From JAIWNK01 sp964453115 (GTDB taxonomy: Bacteria > Chloroflexota > Anaerolineae > Anaerolineales > Anaerolineaceae), in NCBI GenBank assembly GCA_964453115.1, contig CAYVRT010000013.1, positions 1-64,000 on the forward strand: a stretch of DNA of 64,000 bases, read 5' to 3'. The notes under the pieces were generated by a model, which ran no database searches, had not been told where the DNA came from, and worked only from the letters and a program-made list of their open reading frames with translations. This document shows, piece by piece, positions 43,852 through 52,509 of the stretch. The position numbers and the translations under genes are program-made. Position 1 is the stretch's first letter, and each line of letters opens with the position of its first letter.

Positions 43852-45087
43852 TTACTGGGAAACGCTTTGGCCTTCCATGCCTTCCAACAGTTGCGGCAGA
43901 TACCAGACCTGGAAATCGGTGCCGGTTTCGCCATCCTTGAGGAAGACGGTGCCATCTTGCAGGTTGAGCGGGCCTTTCCACAAGTTGAGGCCGCCAGCCA
44001 GTTCGCCAATGAATTTATCCACGTTGGCTGAGGCTTCGCCGGTCAGGGCAGCGCCCTTCACGAAACCAATGGCGCTTGTGTCGGGGTTGTTGATGTCCTT
44101 CCAATCCGGGGCGTAGAAATCCCAGGTGGGTTTGTAGCTGCCAGCTTTGATGGCCGTCAGGTACTGAACATAGGAGGGGCCCCAGTTGAAGTACGGCACA
44201 CCGAGACAGACTTTCTCGTTTTCCTTGCAGGAATCTTTGTAGTCGTAGGGGATGGCGTAGACATCTTTGCCTTCGGCGTTCTTCTTGCCAGCCTGGACGA
44301 GGGCCTCGGTTGTGTCAATGCCAGAGAGGACAACATCGAAGCCGTTGTCGTAGAAGTCATTGGCAACCTGGGTTGGGTCGGCGGTCACGCCGGGAATGTT
44401 GAACCAGAAGCCAATCCAGGTGACTTTGAATTGCAAGTCCGCCGGGTCCTTCTTCAGGTATTCGGTCCAGCAGTATTCAGCGCCCAGGTAGGCCGAGGCG
44501 GCCAGGCGGCGGGTTTCGTCATTGAGCAATGGGCCAAGGTAGCCAATTTTGCCGGTTTTGGTTGTCAGGGCGGCGGTGCAGCCAGCAATCATCTTGCCAT
44601 ATTCCATGCGGCCCATGACATTGGTCAGGTTGGGCAGGTCCTTGAAGTCCTTGCCATCTTTCCAGGCATTGTCGCCAGAGGCATGAATGACGATTACATC
44701 CGGGTGCGCTTTGGCAAATTCAACGGCGCTATCCTTCATGTCATCGGAATTGAAAACGATCACGGTTGCGCCCTTGGTCAGCAAGTCTTCGGCCAATTGG
44801 GCCGGGGTGGTGCCGGGGCGGTCGGCGGGATTGACCTTGTCCACATAGATCATCTTGGTGCCGGGCATTTTTTGCTCGACGTAGAGACCGGCATCATAGT
44901 GTGCCTGGCTCCAGCCGCGATCATTGTAGGGGCCAACGAGCAGCATTCCAAAGGTGAGCGGCTTTTCTTCCGGCGCCTGGGTCTGGGCCGGTTCGCTCGT
45001 TGGGGCTGCGGTGGGGGTGGTGCAGGCGGCCAAAACCATGGCAGCCACGACCAGGGTGCTGAGAATGAACCAGAAACGATTTTTCAT
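43852..45087 (-). CDS. BMP family (PnrA-like) ABC substrate-binding lipoprotein
   Basis: The 411-residue protein has a lipobox (MVLAAC, Cys21) and a short Thr/Glu-rich linker. The BMP fold includes FGMLLVGPYNDRGWSQAHYDAG and a later GTWxG/VTWIGFWFN-like segment. BMP proteins such as Treponema PnrA bind purine nucleosides, which agrees with the purine-metabolism genes upstream. It starts behind AGGAGGAGG and is preceded by a GC-rich hairpin after the carbamate kinase gene. The ligand is inferred from context. Confidence 0.9.
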   Translation of the reverse strand: MKNRFWFILSTLVVAAMVLAACTTPTAAPTSEPAQTQAPEEKPLTFGMLLVGPYNDRGWSQAHYDAGLYVEQKMPGTKMIYVDKVNPADRPGTTPAQLAEDLLTKGATVIVFNSDDMKDSAVEFAKAHPDVIVIHASGDNAWKDGKDFKDLPNLTNVMGRMEYGKMIAGCTAALTTKTGKIGYLGPLLNDETRRLAASAYLGAEYCWTEYLKKDPADLQFKVTWIGFWFNIPGVTADPTQVANDFYDNGFDVVLSGIDTTEALVQAGKKNAEGKDVYAIPYDYKDSCKENEKVCLGVPYFNWGPSYVQYLTAIKAGSYKPTWDFYAPDWKDINNPDTSAIGFVKGAALTGEASANVDKFIGELAGGLNLWKGPLNLQDGTVFLKDGETGTDFQVWYLPQLLEGMEGQSVSQ

Positions 45088-45121
45088 GTTCCTCCTCCTG
45101 AAAGGAAACGAATGGGGTTGA

Positions 45122-45146
45122 AATCGGCGCGCCGCGCGCGCCGATT
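45122..45146 (-). repeat. GC-rich hairpin between arcC and the binding-protein gene
   Basis: A perfect 10-bp stem (AATCGGCGCG / CGCGCCGATT, loop of 5) lies between the arcC stop and the BMP gene start. On the minus strand it is followed by TTTCAAC, too weak a T-run for full termination. It may attenuate or process the long transcript. Confidence 0.6.
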
Positions 45147-45159
45147 GTATTTTACCGCA

Positions 45160-46107
45160 TTATGGAACAATCCATGTGCCGGTTTCGCCTTTCAATGCCC
45201 GGCCAATGTTTTCGGGGTTGGTGATGAGGGCCGATTTGCCGCCCTGATCCAGGAAGCGCAAAATGGCCTGCACCTTGGGCAACATGCTGCCTTTGGCAAA
45301 GTGACCATCGGCAATGTATTGCCGGGCTTCTGCGGTGGTCATGCGGTCAATCCATTGCTGGTTGGGCTTGTTGAAGTGGATGGCTGCCTTTTCAACCGCT
45401 GTGCTGATGACGAACAGGTCGGCCTGAATCATGGTTGCCAGCAGAGAAGAGCCAAAGTCTTTGTCAATCACTGCTTCAACGCCTTCCAAATCGCCATGGG
45501 GGTGTTCGATGACGGGAATGCCGCCGCCGCCCACGCCCACCACCACAAACCCGGCACCAATCAGGTTGTGAATGGCATCGGCTTCGACGATGCGCTGTGG
45601 GATGGGGGAGGGGACAACCCGCCGCCAGCCGCGCCCGGCATCTTCAACGATCACCCAGCCTTCGTTTTCGGCCCGCTGCCGGGCAGTGGCCTCATCCATG
45701 AAGGAGCCGATGGGCTTGCTGGGGTGTTCAAAGGCCGGATCCTGGCGGTTGACGATCGTCTGTGTGACGACGGCGATGGCTTGCTTGTTCATGCCGCGTG
45801 CCAGGAATTCGTTGTGCAGGGCGCGCACGAACATGTAGCCAATGGCGCCTTGCGTGTCGGCGCCGCAGTAATCCAGCGGCACTTCGTGCAGTTCGTGGCT
45901 GGCAAGCTCGGAACGGCGATGGATGAAACCAACCTGGGGGCCGTTGCCGTGCGTGACAACAACTTCCCAACCTTGTTCGATCATGTCCACGATATGGCGC
46001 ATGGATTCAACCGCAGCTTCGTACTGGTCGGGAATCGTCTTACGCTTTTCATCTTTGATGAGCGAATTACCGCCCACGGCTACAACGGCAACACCTTTTT
46101 TGGTCAT
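45160..46107 (-). CDS. arcC: Carbamate kinase
   Basis: The 315-residue amino-acid-kinase-fold enzyme transfers phosphate from carbamoyl phosphate to ADP, giving ATP, ammonia and CO2. Motifs: AVGGNSLIKDEKR at the N-terminus, THGNGPQVGF, GGGGIPVI near 195 and AVIDKDFGSSLLA. It lies 45 bases after ygeW in the same orientation. Arginine deiminase is absent, so this is not an arc operon; the carbamoyl phosphate probably comes from YgeW-dependent breakdown of a purine-derived carbamoyl or ureido compound. Confidence 0.93.
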   Translation of the reverse strand: MTKKGVAVVAVGGNSLIKDEKRKTIPDQYEAAVESMRHIVDMIEQGWEVVVTHGNGPQVGFIHRRSELASHELHEVPLDYCGADTQGAIGYMFVRALHNEFLARGMNKQAIAVVTQTIVNRQDPAFEHPSKPIGSFMDEATARQRAENEGWVIVEDAGRGWRRVVPSPIPQRIVEADAIHNLIGAGFVVVGVGGGGIPVIEHPHGDLEGVEAVIDKDFGSSLLATMIQADLFVISTAVEKAAIHFNKPNQQWIDRMTTAEARQYIADGHFAKGSMLPKVQAILRFLDQGGKSALITNPENIGRALKGETGTWIVP

Positions 46108-46152
46108 AAACTACCTTCCTCCTCCGAGTGAAAAAAGATTGGATTTGTTGAT

Positions 46153-47133
46153 TCAGGACATGGTCAGCGCCATGACCGCTTTTTGAGCGTGCAGGCGGTT
46201 CTCAGCCTGATCATACACAACAGAATTGGGGCCATCCATCACTTCGCTGGTGACCTCGATGTCGCGGTCGGCAGGCAGCGGGTGCATGTAGATGGCATCT
46301 GGTTTGGCAAGCGCCATGCGCCGGGCGTCGGTAATCCAGCTTTGGTTGGCATCTTGCAGGCGTTTGCCTTCCACTGCGTCGGTGGTGGTGAGCAGTGGCC
46401 CCCACGACTTGGCATAGATGACATCGGCATCGCGGAAGGCCTCGTCCATGTCGTGGACGATTTCAAAACCGGTGCCATATTTGCGCGCCTGTGCCTGGGC
46501 TTCGCCCTCAATTTCGGGCATCAGTTCAAAGCCTTTGGGGTAGGCCAGGACGACATCCATGCCAAAGCGCGGCATTTGCAGGATGAGGGATTGTGGGACG
46601 GAGATGGGTTTGAGGTATGAGGCGGCATAGGCCCAGGAGACGACAATGCGCTTGCGGCGCAGGTCACGACCCTTCTTTTCAATGACGGTCATCAGGTCGG
46701 CCAGGCATTGGAAGGGGTGATAGATGTCGCATTGCATGTTGAGGACGGGGGTGCGCGAGTATTTGGCAACTTCGTTGATGTATTGGTTGCCTACCTGCCA
46801 ATCGCAGTGTCGGATTGCCATGCCATCGAAGTAGCGACCATAGATTTCGCCAATTTCTTTGGCAGTGTCGCCATGTTTAATTTGGGTGGTGGTGCTTTCG
46901 ATGAAGGCGCCATGCCCACCCAATTGGGCAATGCCAGCCTCAAAGGAGCCGCGCGTGCGCGTGCTGGAGAAGAAGAACAACATTGCCAGCACCTTGTCGC
47001 GCAAATAGGGGTGGGGTTCGCCAAGTGCGCGCTTGCGCTTGAGGTCGAACGCTACATCCAGGATGGTTTCGACTTCCTCTTTAGAAAAGTCGAGGTCACC
47101 AATCAGGTCACGTCCACGTAAGTTGGTTTGCAT
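46153..47133 (-). CDS. ygeW: YgeW-type knotted carbamoyltransferase
   Basis: The 326-residue protein belongs to the aspartate/ornithine carbamoyltransferase fold. The carbamoyl-phosphate site STRTR (57-61, in FSSTRTRGSFEAG) and HPFQCLAD (139-146) are intact, and the C-terminal HPLP motif is present. Sequence features such as the DxxQVGNQYINEVAKYS segment and association with ygeY and carbamate kinase point to YgeW, whose acceptor is not ornithine or aspartate. It is thought to run toward carbamoyl phosphate in purine catabolism (established for the gene set, inferred here). ATG at 47133 follows GGAGG. Confidence 0.88.
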   Translation of the reverse strand: MQTNLRGRDLIGDLDFSKEEVETILDVAFDLKRKRALGEPHPYLRDKVLAMLFFFSSTRTRGSFEAGIAQLGGHGAFIESTTTQIKHGDTAKEIGEIYGRYFDGMAIRHCDWQVGNQYINEVAKYSRTPVLNMQCDIYHPFQCLADLMTVIEKKGRDLRRKRIVVSWAYAASYLKPISVPQSLILQMPRFGMDVVLAYPKGFELMPEIEGEAQAQARKYGTGFEIVHDMDEAFRDADVIYAKSWGPLLTTTDAVEGKRLQDANQSWITDARRMALAKPDAIYMHPLPADRDIEVTSEVMDGPNSVVYDQAENRLHAQKAVMALTMS

Positions 47134-47205
47134 TGTGTTTTGCCTCCAAAACAAAAGATAAAATGGGGTTTGGGATAGACGACAAAGGCGGGTTCGTTTG
47201 TTGTC

Positions 47206-48417
47206 TCAATCCATCATGGCGGGCATCAGGGCATAGAAGGCGGTGGAGCGGATAACGTCTTCAACCGGCACGGAGTCGCGCACGGTGTGGGCGGTCTCTT
47301 CATCGCCAGGGCCAAACCCGATGCTAGGAATGCCGGCCTTGCCAGCCCAGTAGATGCCATTGGTGCTGAAATTCCATTTTCCAGCCGGGGCATTGGGCAG
47401 GCCAATCAATTGGCGGGCGCGCAGCCCGGCCTGGACGAGGGCATGGTCTTCGGCTGTTGCCCAGGCAGGGAAGTATTTATCAACCGGGAAGACGAAGCCG
47501 GTGTAAGAGGGTTCATCATAGAAGAGCGGTTCAACCCGCACTCTGTCGCGCAGCTCGGCGGGGATGAGCGCTTCCACCTGCGCAATGGCGGCTTCCTTGC
47601 TTTCGCCAAAGGTCATGCGCCGGTCAATGTAGATGATTGCTTCGTTTGGTACGGCGTTGATGCTGGGCGTTTGCACATGCAGGTCGCTGACGGTAATTTT
47701 TCCATGCCCCAGGAAGGGGTCATCGCCCAGGCTGGCTTCCAGGTCGCGAATGCCGGCAATGACTGGCAGGAGCATGTAGATGGCATTTTCGCCGAGGTGA
47801 TTGCTGGCGGCATGGGCGCTGCGGCCTTTGGCAACCACGCGCAATTCAATGCGCCCTTTGTGGCCGCGATAGACGTTCATTTTGGTCGGCTCACCGATGA
47901 CGACGAAATCGGGGCGAATTTTGGGGTCTACTTCGACGAAGGAATTGGGTGCAATGCCATCGCACCATTCTTCCATGTTGCCAAAGTAGTAGACGGTCCA
48001 GCCTTCGAGCAGGCCCAGGTCGCGCGCCAGTGCCAGGCCATAGACCATGCCCGGAGTGCTGTTCTTTTCGTCGCAGGCTCCGCGCCCATAGAAGATGCCA
48101 TCTTCCAGCTTGCCCTCAAAGGGGTCAAAGTTCCACTCAGCGGGGTCGCCAATGCCGACGGTGTCAATGTGCGAGTCGAAGACCATCACGCGCTTGCCAT
48201 TGCCAATCCGCCCGAGGATGTTGCCCATCACGTCAAAGCGCACTTCGTCATAGCCGAGTTTGCGCATTTCTGCCGCGATTCGTTCGCCAACAGGCCCAAT
48301 TTTGGAATCCATGCTGGGGATGGCGATAATCTCGCGCAGGAATTGGAAGATGGCCTGGCGTTGGCTTTCCACGCGCTGATGCAGGGTTTCGAGTAGGGAG
48401 GGGGAGATTTCTTTCAT
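47206..48417 (-). CDS. ygeY: YgeY family M20 metallohydrolase
   Basis: The 403-residue enzyme has the M20 dinuclear zinc site: H83 and D85 (DSHIDTVG), D116 (GRGACDEKN), E149/E150 (NMEEWCDG), E176 (GEP) and a C-terminal His in EETAHTVRD. YgeY-type proteins are linked to selenium-dependent and anaerobic purine degradation. The start is 6 bases after the GntR gene, whose end carries the GAGG ribosome site. Likely cytoplasmic amidohydrolase or deacylase; the exact substrate is not proven. Confidence 0.9.
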   Translation of the reverse strand: MKEISPSLLETLHQRVESQRQAIFQFLREIIAIPSMDSKIGPVGERIAAEMRKLGYDEVRFDVMGNILGRIGNGKRVMVFDSHIDTVGIGDPAEWNFDPFEGKLEDGIFYGRGACDEKNSTPGMVYGLALARDLGLLEGWTVYYFGNMEEWCDGIAPNSFVEVDPKIRPDFVVIGEPTKMNVYRGHKGRIELRVVAKGRSAHAASNHLGENAIYMLLPVIAGIRDLEASLGDDPFLGHGKITVSDLHVQTPSINAVPNEAIIYIDRRMTFGESKEAAIAQVEALIPAELRDRVRVEPLFYDEPSYTGFVFPVDKYFPAWATAEDHALVQAGLRARQLIGLPNAPAGKWNFSTNGIYWAGKAGIPSIGFGPGDEETAHTVRDSVPVEDVIRSTAFYALMPAMMD

Positions 48418-48423
48418 GTCTTT

Positions 48424-49167
48424 TTACCTCAAGGATGGAATGCCTACCCGGCGCACAACCTGAAAGCGGAAGTAACCGGGTAAGAAATAGCTGTGTGAAT
48501 AGTCCAGGATGCTGCCGTCCTCGTCGAAGAGCTGGGCAACGAACAGCAGCAGGCTGTCACCGCGCTGAATTTGCAGCAGGCGGGCAACTTCGGAGGGGGC
48601 GGCAATGGCGCGGATTTCGGTCTGTGAGCGGACCAGGTGCAGGTCGCTGCGCTGCAGGAGCAAATCCAGGATGGAGCCGCGGAATTCGGCATCCAGTTCG
48701 GCGGGGTTGAAGCGGTCGGCGGGGAGCAAATCTACCAGGTAGGCGATGGGGCGCTGCTCGGTGCGAATCAGGCGCGCCACTTCAACCAGCTGAGTATCCT
48801 CCGGCACGCCGAGGGAAAAGGCCTCCTCGGCGGTGGCGGCGTGTTCGCCAATTTGCAACGCGTCCATTGAAATTGGCAGGCCAATGCGCCGGGCGAGGGT
48901 TTCCAGGCTTTCGAGCACTTCGAGGCCGGTTTCAAAGACCTGAGAGCGGTCTACGACGAAGGTGCCAACGCCTTGTTTGCGGCGGATGAGACCTTGCGCT
49001 TCGAAGGATCGCATGGCCTCGCGCAGGGTGGCGCGCGAGACGTTCAGTTGCCTGGCTAGCTCTGGCTCGGTTGGCAGCCGTTCGCCAGGTTTGGTTTGCT
49101 CAATCCGGCGCGCTAGTTCGGTTTGCAGGTGTTGGAACAAACGATTTTCACCTTCCAGTTTTGGCAT
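48424..49167 (-). CDS. GntR family regulator, HutC/UTRA type
   Basis: This 247-residue regulator has an N-terminal winged helix (about 10-75; LPTEPELARQLNVSRATLREAMRSFE, then RKQGVGTFVV). A UTRA effector domain (about 95-245) ends in DYSHSYFLPGYFRFQV. HutC-type regulators usually repress a neighbouring catabolic operon until a pathway metabolite binds. It lies inside the purine operon (15 bases after ade, 6 before ygeY), implying autoregulation. The palindrome at 52483-52500 ahead of the operon is a candidate operator. Confidence 0.9.
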   Translation of the reverse strand: MPKLEGENRLFQHLQTELARRIEQTKPGERLPTEPELARQLNVSRATLREAMRSFEAQGLIRRKQGVGTFVVDRSQVFETGLEVLESLETLARRIGLPISMDALQIGEHAATAEEAFSLGVPEDTQLVEVARLIRTEQRPIAYLVDLLPADRFNPAELDAEFRGSILDLLLQRSDLHLVRSQTEIRAIAAPSEVARLLQIQRGDSLLLFVAQLFDEDGSILDYSHSYFLPGYFRFQVVRRVGIPSLR

Positions 49168-49182
49168 AGCGGACTCCTGTTT

Positions 49183-50970
49183 TCATTCGAGGACGGGGAT
49201 GATTTCGAACCGTTCAACATCTACCAGCCCCAGGTCGGAGATGCGCAATTCGGGGATGACGACCAGCCCCAGCAGGCTGAGCTGCATGTTGGGGTTGTTG
49301 AGCGTGCAGCCGCAGGCCCGGAAGCCTTCCAAGACGGTTTCGGCCTGTTGCGCCACGTTGGCGGCCAGCTGATTGGACATCAGACCGGCAATTGGCAGGG
49401 CAACCTTGCCAATTACCTCGCCGCGCCGGACGACGATTTGCCCGCCGCCGCATTCGGCCAGGGCATTGGCTGCCAGGGCCATGTTTTCATCATCGGTGCC
49501 GACGATGATCATTTGGTGGCTGTCGTGGGCAACGGTGCTGGCAATGGCACAGGGCTGATGGAAGCCGAAGCCTTGCACCAGTCCAAGCTGAATCCGTCCG
49601 CTGGGGCGGTGTCGTTCAACAATGGCAACCTTTGCCAGGTCATTATTCAGGTCGGCATACACTTCGCCATTCTCGACGGGCAGGGTGAGGATGAGGTGCC
49701 GGGTGGGGGCCTGATTTTCGATGATGCCGATGACGTGTGCAGCGGTGCTGGGCGCATAGGCGGTGCGCAGGCGAAAGTCTTCGGCGGTGAGTGGGCGGGC
49801 CAGGTGGACGGAATGGGTTGCCCAATTGGGGTGGGTTGGGCAGGGCATTTCAACGGTCACTTTGCCATGCTGGGCAACGACCTGTCCTTTGGCAATCACC
49901 AGATGTGGGCGGAAATCGGCCAGGTCTTCAACCAGCAGGAGGTCGGCAAAACGTCCGGGGGCAATGAGACCCATTTCGCGGCTGACGCCAAAATATTCGG
50001 CGGTGTTGAGGGTTGCCATTTGCAATGCCTGAATGGGGGGCAACCCCTGACTGATGGCATGGCGGACGACGCGATCCATGTGTCCTTCGCTGACCAGGGT
50101 GGCGGAATGGCAATCATCGGTGCAGAGCAGGAAAGCGCGCGGGTCGAGACCCAGTTCGGTGATGGCCTTGACCTGTGCGGCGACATCATGCCAGGCCGAG
50201 CCATAGCGCAGCATCACCTTCATGCCCAGGCGGGCGCGGGCAATGGCATCTTCCAGACGTGTTCCTTCGTGGTCATCGGTTGCGCCGCCAGCCACATAGC
50301 CATGGAAGGGCAGGCCAAGGTCGGGCGAGGCGTAGTGACCGCCGATGACCTTGTTGGCAAGCCGGGTGATGGATAGCTCGGCATGGACGGATTCGTCGCT
50401 GTTGAGGACTCCTGGAAAATTCATCATCTCTCCCAGGCCAATGATGCCCGGCCAGCGCATGGCCTCAGAGACTTCGGCGGGGCCAATGCTTGCGCCTGGC
50501 GTTTCGAGACCGGGGGCGGAGGGGACGCAGGAGGGCATTTGCACAAAGACGTGAATCGGCTGCAACAGGGCTTCATCGAGCATCAGGCGCACGCCGTTTA
50601 GGCCAAAGACATTGGCAATTTCGTGCGGGTCTACGAACAGGCCGGTGCTGCCATGCGGGATGACGGCGCGCACAAATTCGGTCACGGTTAACATGCCGGA
50701 TTCAATGTGCATGTGGGCATCGAGCAGGCCGGGGGTCAAATAGGCGTTGTTGGCCTCAATCACCTGGGTGTGTGGGCCAAGGGTGTGGCTGGCATCCGGG
50801 CCGACATAGGCAATGCGCCCGGCCAGGATGGCGATGTCGGTGTGGGGGATGATTTCTCCGGTTTGTACGGCAACCCAGCGGCCATTGCGCACAACCAGGT
50901 CTGCCGGGGTGCGGCCCATGGCACAATCTACCAGCGGGCGGGCATCTTTGAGGGTGAAAGAGAGGGTCAT
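49183..50970 (-). CDS. ade: Adenine deaminase
   Basis: The 595-residue amidohydrolase converts adenine to hypoxanthine and ammonia. Motifs of the Ade family are TPGLLDAHMHIESGML (metal-binding HxH), FVDPHEIANVFG, MPSCVPSAPGLETPG and GLGEMMNFPGVLN. Length and order match bacterial Ade. The gene starts 9 bases after the 8-oxoguanine deaminase-like gene. In context it feeds adenine nitrogen and carbon into the purine catabolic branch. Confidence 0.95.
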   Translation of the reverse strand: MTLSFTLKDARPLVDCAMGRTPADLVVRNGRWVAVQTGEIIPHTDIAILAGRIAYVGPDASHTLGPHTQVIEANNAYLTPGLLDAHMHIESGMLTVTEFVRAVIPHGSTGLFVDPHEIANVFGLNGVRLMLDEALLQPIHVFVQMPSCVPSAPGLETPGASIGPAEVSEAMRWPGIIGLGEMMNFPGVLNSDESVHAELSITRLANKVIGGHYASPDLGLPFHGYVAGGATDDHEGTRLEDAIARARLGMKVMLRYGSAWHDVAAQVKAITELGLDPRAFLLCTDDCHSATLVSEGHMDRVVRHAISQGLPPIQALQMATLNTAEYFGVSREMGLIAPGRFADLLLVEDLADFRPHLVIAKGQVVAQHGKVTVEMPCPTHPNWATHSVHLARPLTAEDFRLRTAYAPSTAAHVIGIIENQAPTRHLILTLPVENGEVYADLNNDLAKVAIVERHRPSGRIQLGLVQGFGFHQPCAIASTVAHDSHQMIIVGTDDENMALAANALAECGGGQIVVRRGEVIGKVALPIAGLMSNQLAANVAQQAETVLEGFRACGCTLNNPNMQLSLLGLVVIPELRISDLGLVDVERFEIIPVLE

Positions 50971-50979
50971 GGTGGGGTC

Positions 50980-52368
50980 CTAGGTGTTGGCGAGCAGGCG
51001 TTGTGCGGCACGGTTGTGACGTTGGGTCAGTTCAATGGTATCTACCGTCTGCATTTGGCGATTCTGGACGATGATGCGGCCATGCACAACGTTGAGATCT
51101 ACACCTTGAGGGGCGCAGAAAATGACGGCGGCCAGCGGGTCGTGCAAGGCACCGGCGTAATCGAGGCGGTTCAGGTCAATGGCAACAAAGTCGGCACATT
51201 TCCCCACTTCCAGTGCGCCAATGTCGCTGCGTCCCAGGACGGCCGCGCCGCCGCGCGTGGCAAGCTCCAGTGCCTGACGGGCGGTCATCATTGGCGGGGC
51301 GTTATCGCCAGAGAGCGAGGCGCCTTGCAAGGCATCTCGCAGACGGGCAAGCAGCATGGCCTGACGTGCCTCCGCGAGCAGGTGCGAGCCATCATTGCTG
51401 GCTGAGCCATCCACACCCAGGCCAACTTTAACACCGGCATTGACCAGCTCGCGAATGGGGGCAATGCCAGAGGCCAGGCGCATGTTGGAGGTGGGGCAGT
51501 GCGCAACGCCGCAGCCGGTTTGGGCGTAGACTTGAATTTCTTCCGGGTTGACCCAGACGGAGTGCGCAAACCAGACATCTGGCCCAACCCAATTGAGCGA
51601 TTGCATGTAGGCCACGGGGCGGTGGCCGAATTTTTGCAGGCAAAAGAGTTCTTCATCCTCAGTTTCGGCCAGGTGCGTGTGCAGATGGACGCCGTACTGA
51701 CGGGCCATTTCAGCGCTTTGGCGCATCAATTGGCCGGTGACACTGAATGGCGAGCAGGGGGCGAGGACAATTTGCAGCATGGAGCCGGGCCGGGGGTTGT
51801 GATAGCGCTCAATCAGCCGGGTGCTATCGGCCAGGATGTGTTCCTCGCTATCTACCACCCGGTCGGGGGGCAGGCCGCCCTTGCTTTCGCCCAGGCTCAT
51901 CGAGCCGCGCGAGGCATGGAGGCGCAGGCCAATGCTGCGGGCTGCTTCAATTTCATCATCCAGTTTACTGCCATTGGGATAGAGGTAGAGGTGATCGGAT
52001 GCGGTGGTGCAGCCGGAGAGGGCCAATTCGCAAAGGGCGGTTTGGGCCGAGGTGTAGATGTCCTCGGGGGTTAATCCGGCCCAGATGGGGTAAAGGGTTT
52101 TCAACCAGTTGAACAGGTTGGCGTTTTGGGCGTTGGGTACAGCCCGGGTGAGGGTTTGATAGAAATGGTGGTGGGTGTTAATCAGGCCGGGCAGGACAAT
52201 GTGGCCGCGCAGGTCGAGGATTGTATCGGCGGTTGGGGGCAATTGGTCGCTTGGCCCAACCTGCTCAATGAAGCCATCGCGGGCAAACAAGCCGCCATCG
52301 CAAATTTCGCGGCGCTCGGCATCCATTGTCACCAGTAGAGATGCGTTTTTTACCAGCAAGGTTGCCAT
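50980..52368 (-). CDS. 8-oxoguanine deaminase-like amidohydrolase (SsnA/TrzN group)
   Basis: The 462-residue protein matches the amidohydrolase subgroup of 8-oxoguanine deaminases (8-oxoguanine to urate plus ammonia), which also contains SsnA. The metal site has THHHFYQ (H66-H68), LHTHLAETEDEE, AHSVW, and GLGVDGSASNDG. Extra subgroup landmarks are DHLYLYPNGSKLDDEIEAAR, GSMSLGESKGGLPPD and LAPCSPFSV. It is the promoter-proximal gene of the purine operon, with the deaminase product urate being the natural substrate of the yge pathway. Guanine deaminase or another purine substrate is possible. Confidence 0.86.
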   Translation of the reverse strand: MATLLVKNASLLVTMDAERREICDGGLFARDGFIEQVGPSDQLPPTADTILDLRGHIVLPGLINTHHHFYQTLTRAVPNAQNANLFNWLKTLYPIWAGLTPEDIYTSAQTALCELALSGCTTASDHLYLYPNGSKLDDEIEAARSIGLRLHASRGSMSLGESKGGLPPDRVVDSEEHILADSTRLIERYHNPRPGSMLQIVLAPCSPFSVTGQLMRQSAEMARQYGVHLHTHLAETEDEELFCLQKFGHRPVAYMQSLNWVGPDVWFAHSVWVNPEEIQVYAQTGCGVAHCPTSNMRLASGIAPIRELVNAGVKVGLGVDGSASNDGSHLLAEARQAMLLARLRDALQGASLSGDNAPPMMTARQALELATRGGAAVLGRSDIGALEVGKCADFVAIDLNRLDYAGALHDPLAAVIFCAPQGVDLNVVHGRIIVQNRQMQTVDTIELTQRHNRAAQRLLANT

Positions 52369-52414
52369 AGGTTCTCTCCAATAGGGGCAGGGTTGTGGGG
52401 TGGATAGAAATCAA

Positions 52415-52447
52415 CAAAGGAGCAGATGTTTTGTACCTGCTCCTTTG
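52415..52447 (-). repeat. Inverted repeat in the purine operon leader
   Basis: A perfect 11-bp inverted repeat (CAAAGGAGCAG / CTGCTCCTTTG) with an 11-base loop abuts the -10 box and spans the predicted transcription start near 52441. On the minus strand it is followed by TTGATTTC, a poor T-run. It may be a weak folD terminator, an attenuator or a regulator site. It sits 47 bases ahead of the amidohydrolase start. Confidence 0.65.
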
Positions 52448-52476
52448 AGTTTAACGAGAATCGGGGCAAAAGTCAA
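52448..52476 (-). promoter_or_regulatory. sigma70-type promoter of the purine operon
   Basis: On the minus strand TTGACT (52476-52471) and TAAACT (52453-52448) are separated by 17 bases, in the folD to amidohydrolase gap. A palindrome sits just upstream and a hairpin just downstream. Confidence 0.65.
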
Positions 52477-52482
52477 TTGTCA

Positions 52483-52500
52483 GACATTTAGACAAATGTC
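52483..52500. promoter_or_regulatory. Candidate operator palindrome for the GntR regulator
   Basis: GACATTT and AAATGTC form a perfect 7-bp inverted repeat with a 4-base spacer, 6 bases upstream of the -35 box. An overlapping TTGTC...GACAA repeat (52477-52495) is also present. GntR/HutC proteins bind such short palindromes. Binding by the operon's own regulator is inference. Confidence 0.45.
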
Positions 52501-52509
52501 ATATCTTGG

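Noticed and set aside
44431..46131. 566-codon plus-strand open frame across the binding-protein and carbamate kinase genes
   Set aside because: Antisense to two genes with clear motifs, and it crosses their intergenic hairpin. A composition artefact.
45160..47133. Carbamate kinase plus carbamoyltransferase as an arginine deiminase pathway
   Set aside because: No arginine deiminase is present; the transferase has YgeW features and its neighbours are YgeY and purine deaminases.
47287..50376. Long plus-strand frames opposite ygeY and ade (47287-48396, 49123-50376)
   Set aside because: Mirror images of conserved enzymes, with no ribosome sites and no recognisable domains.
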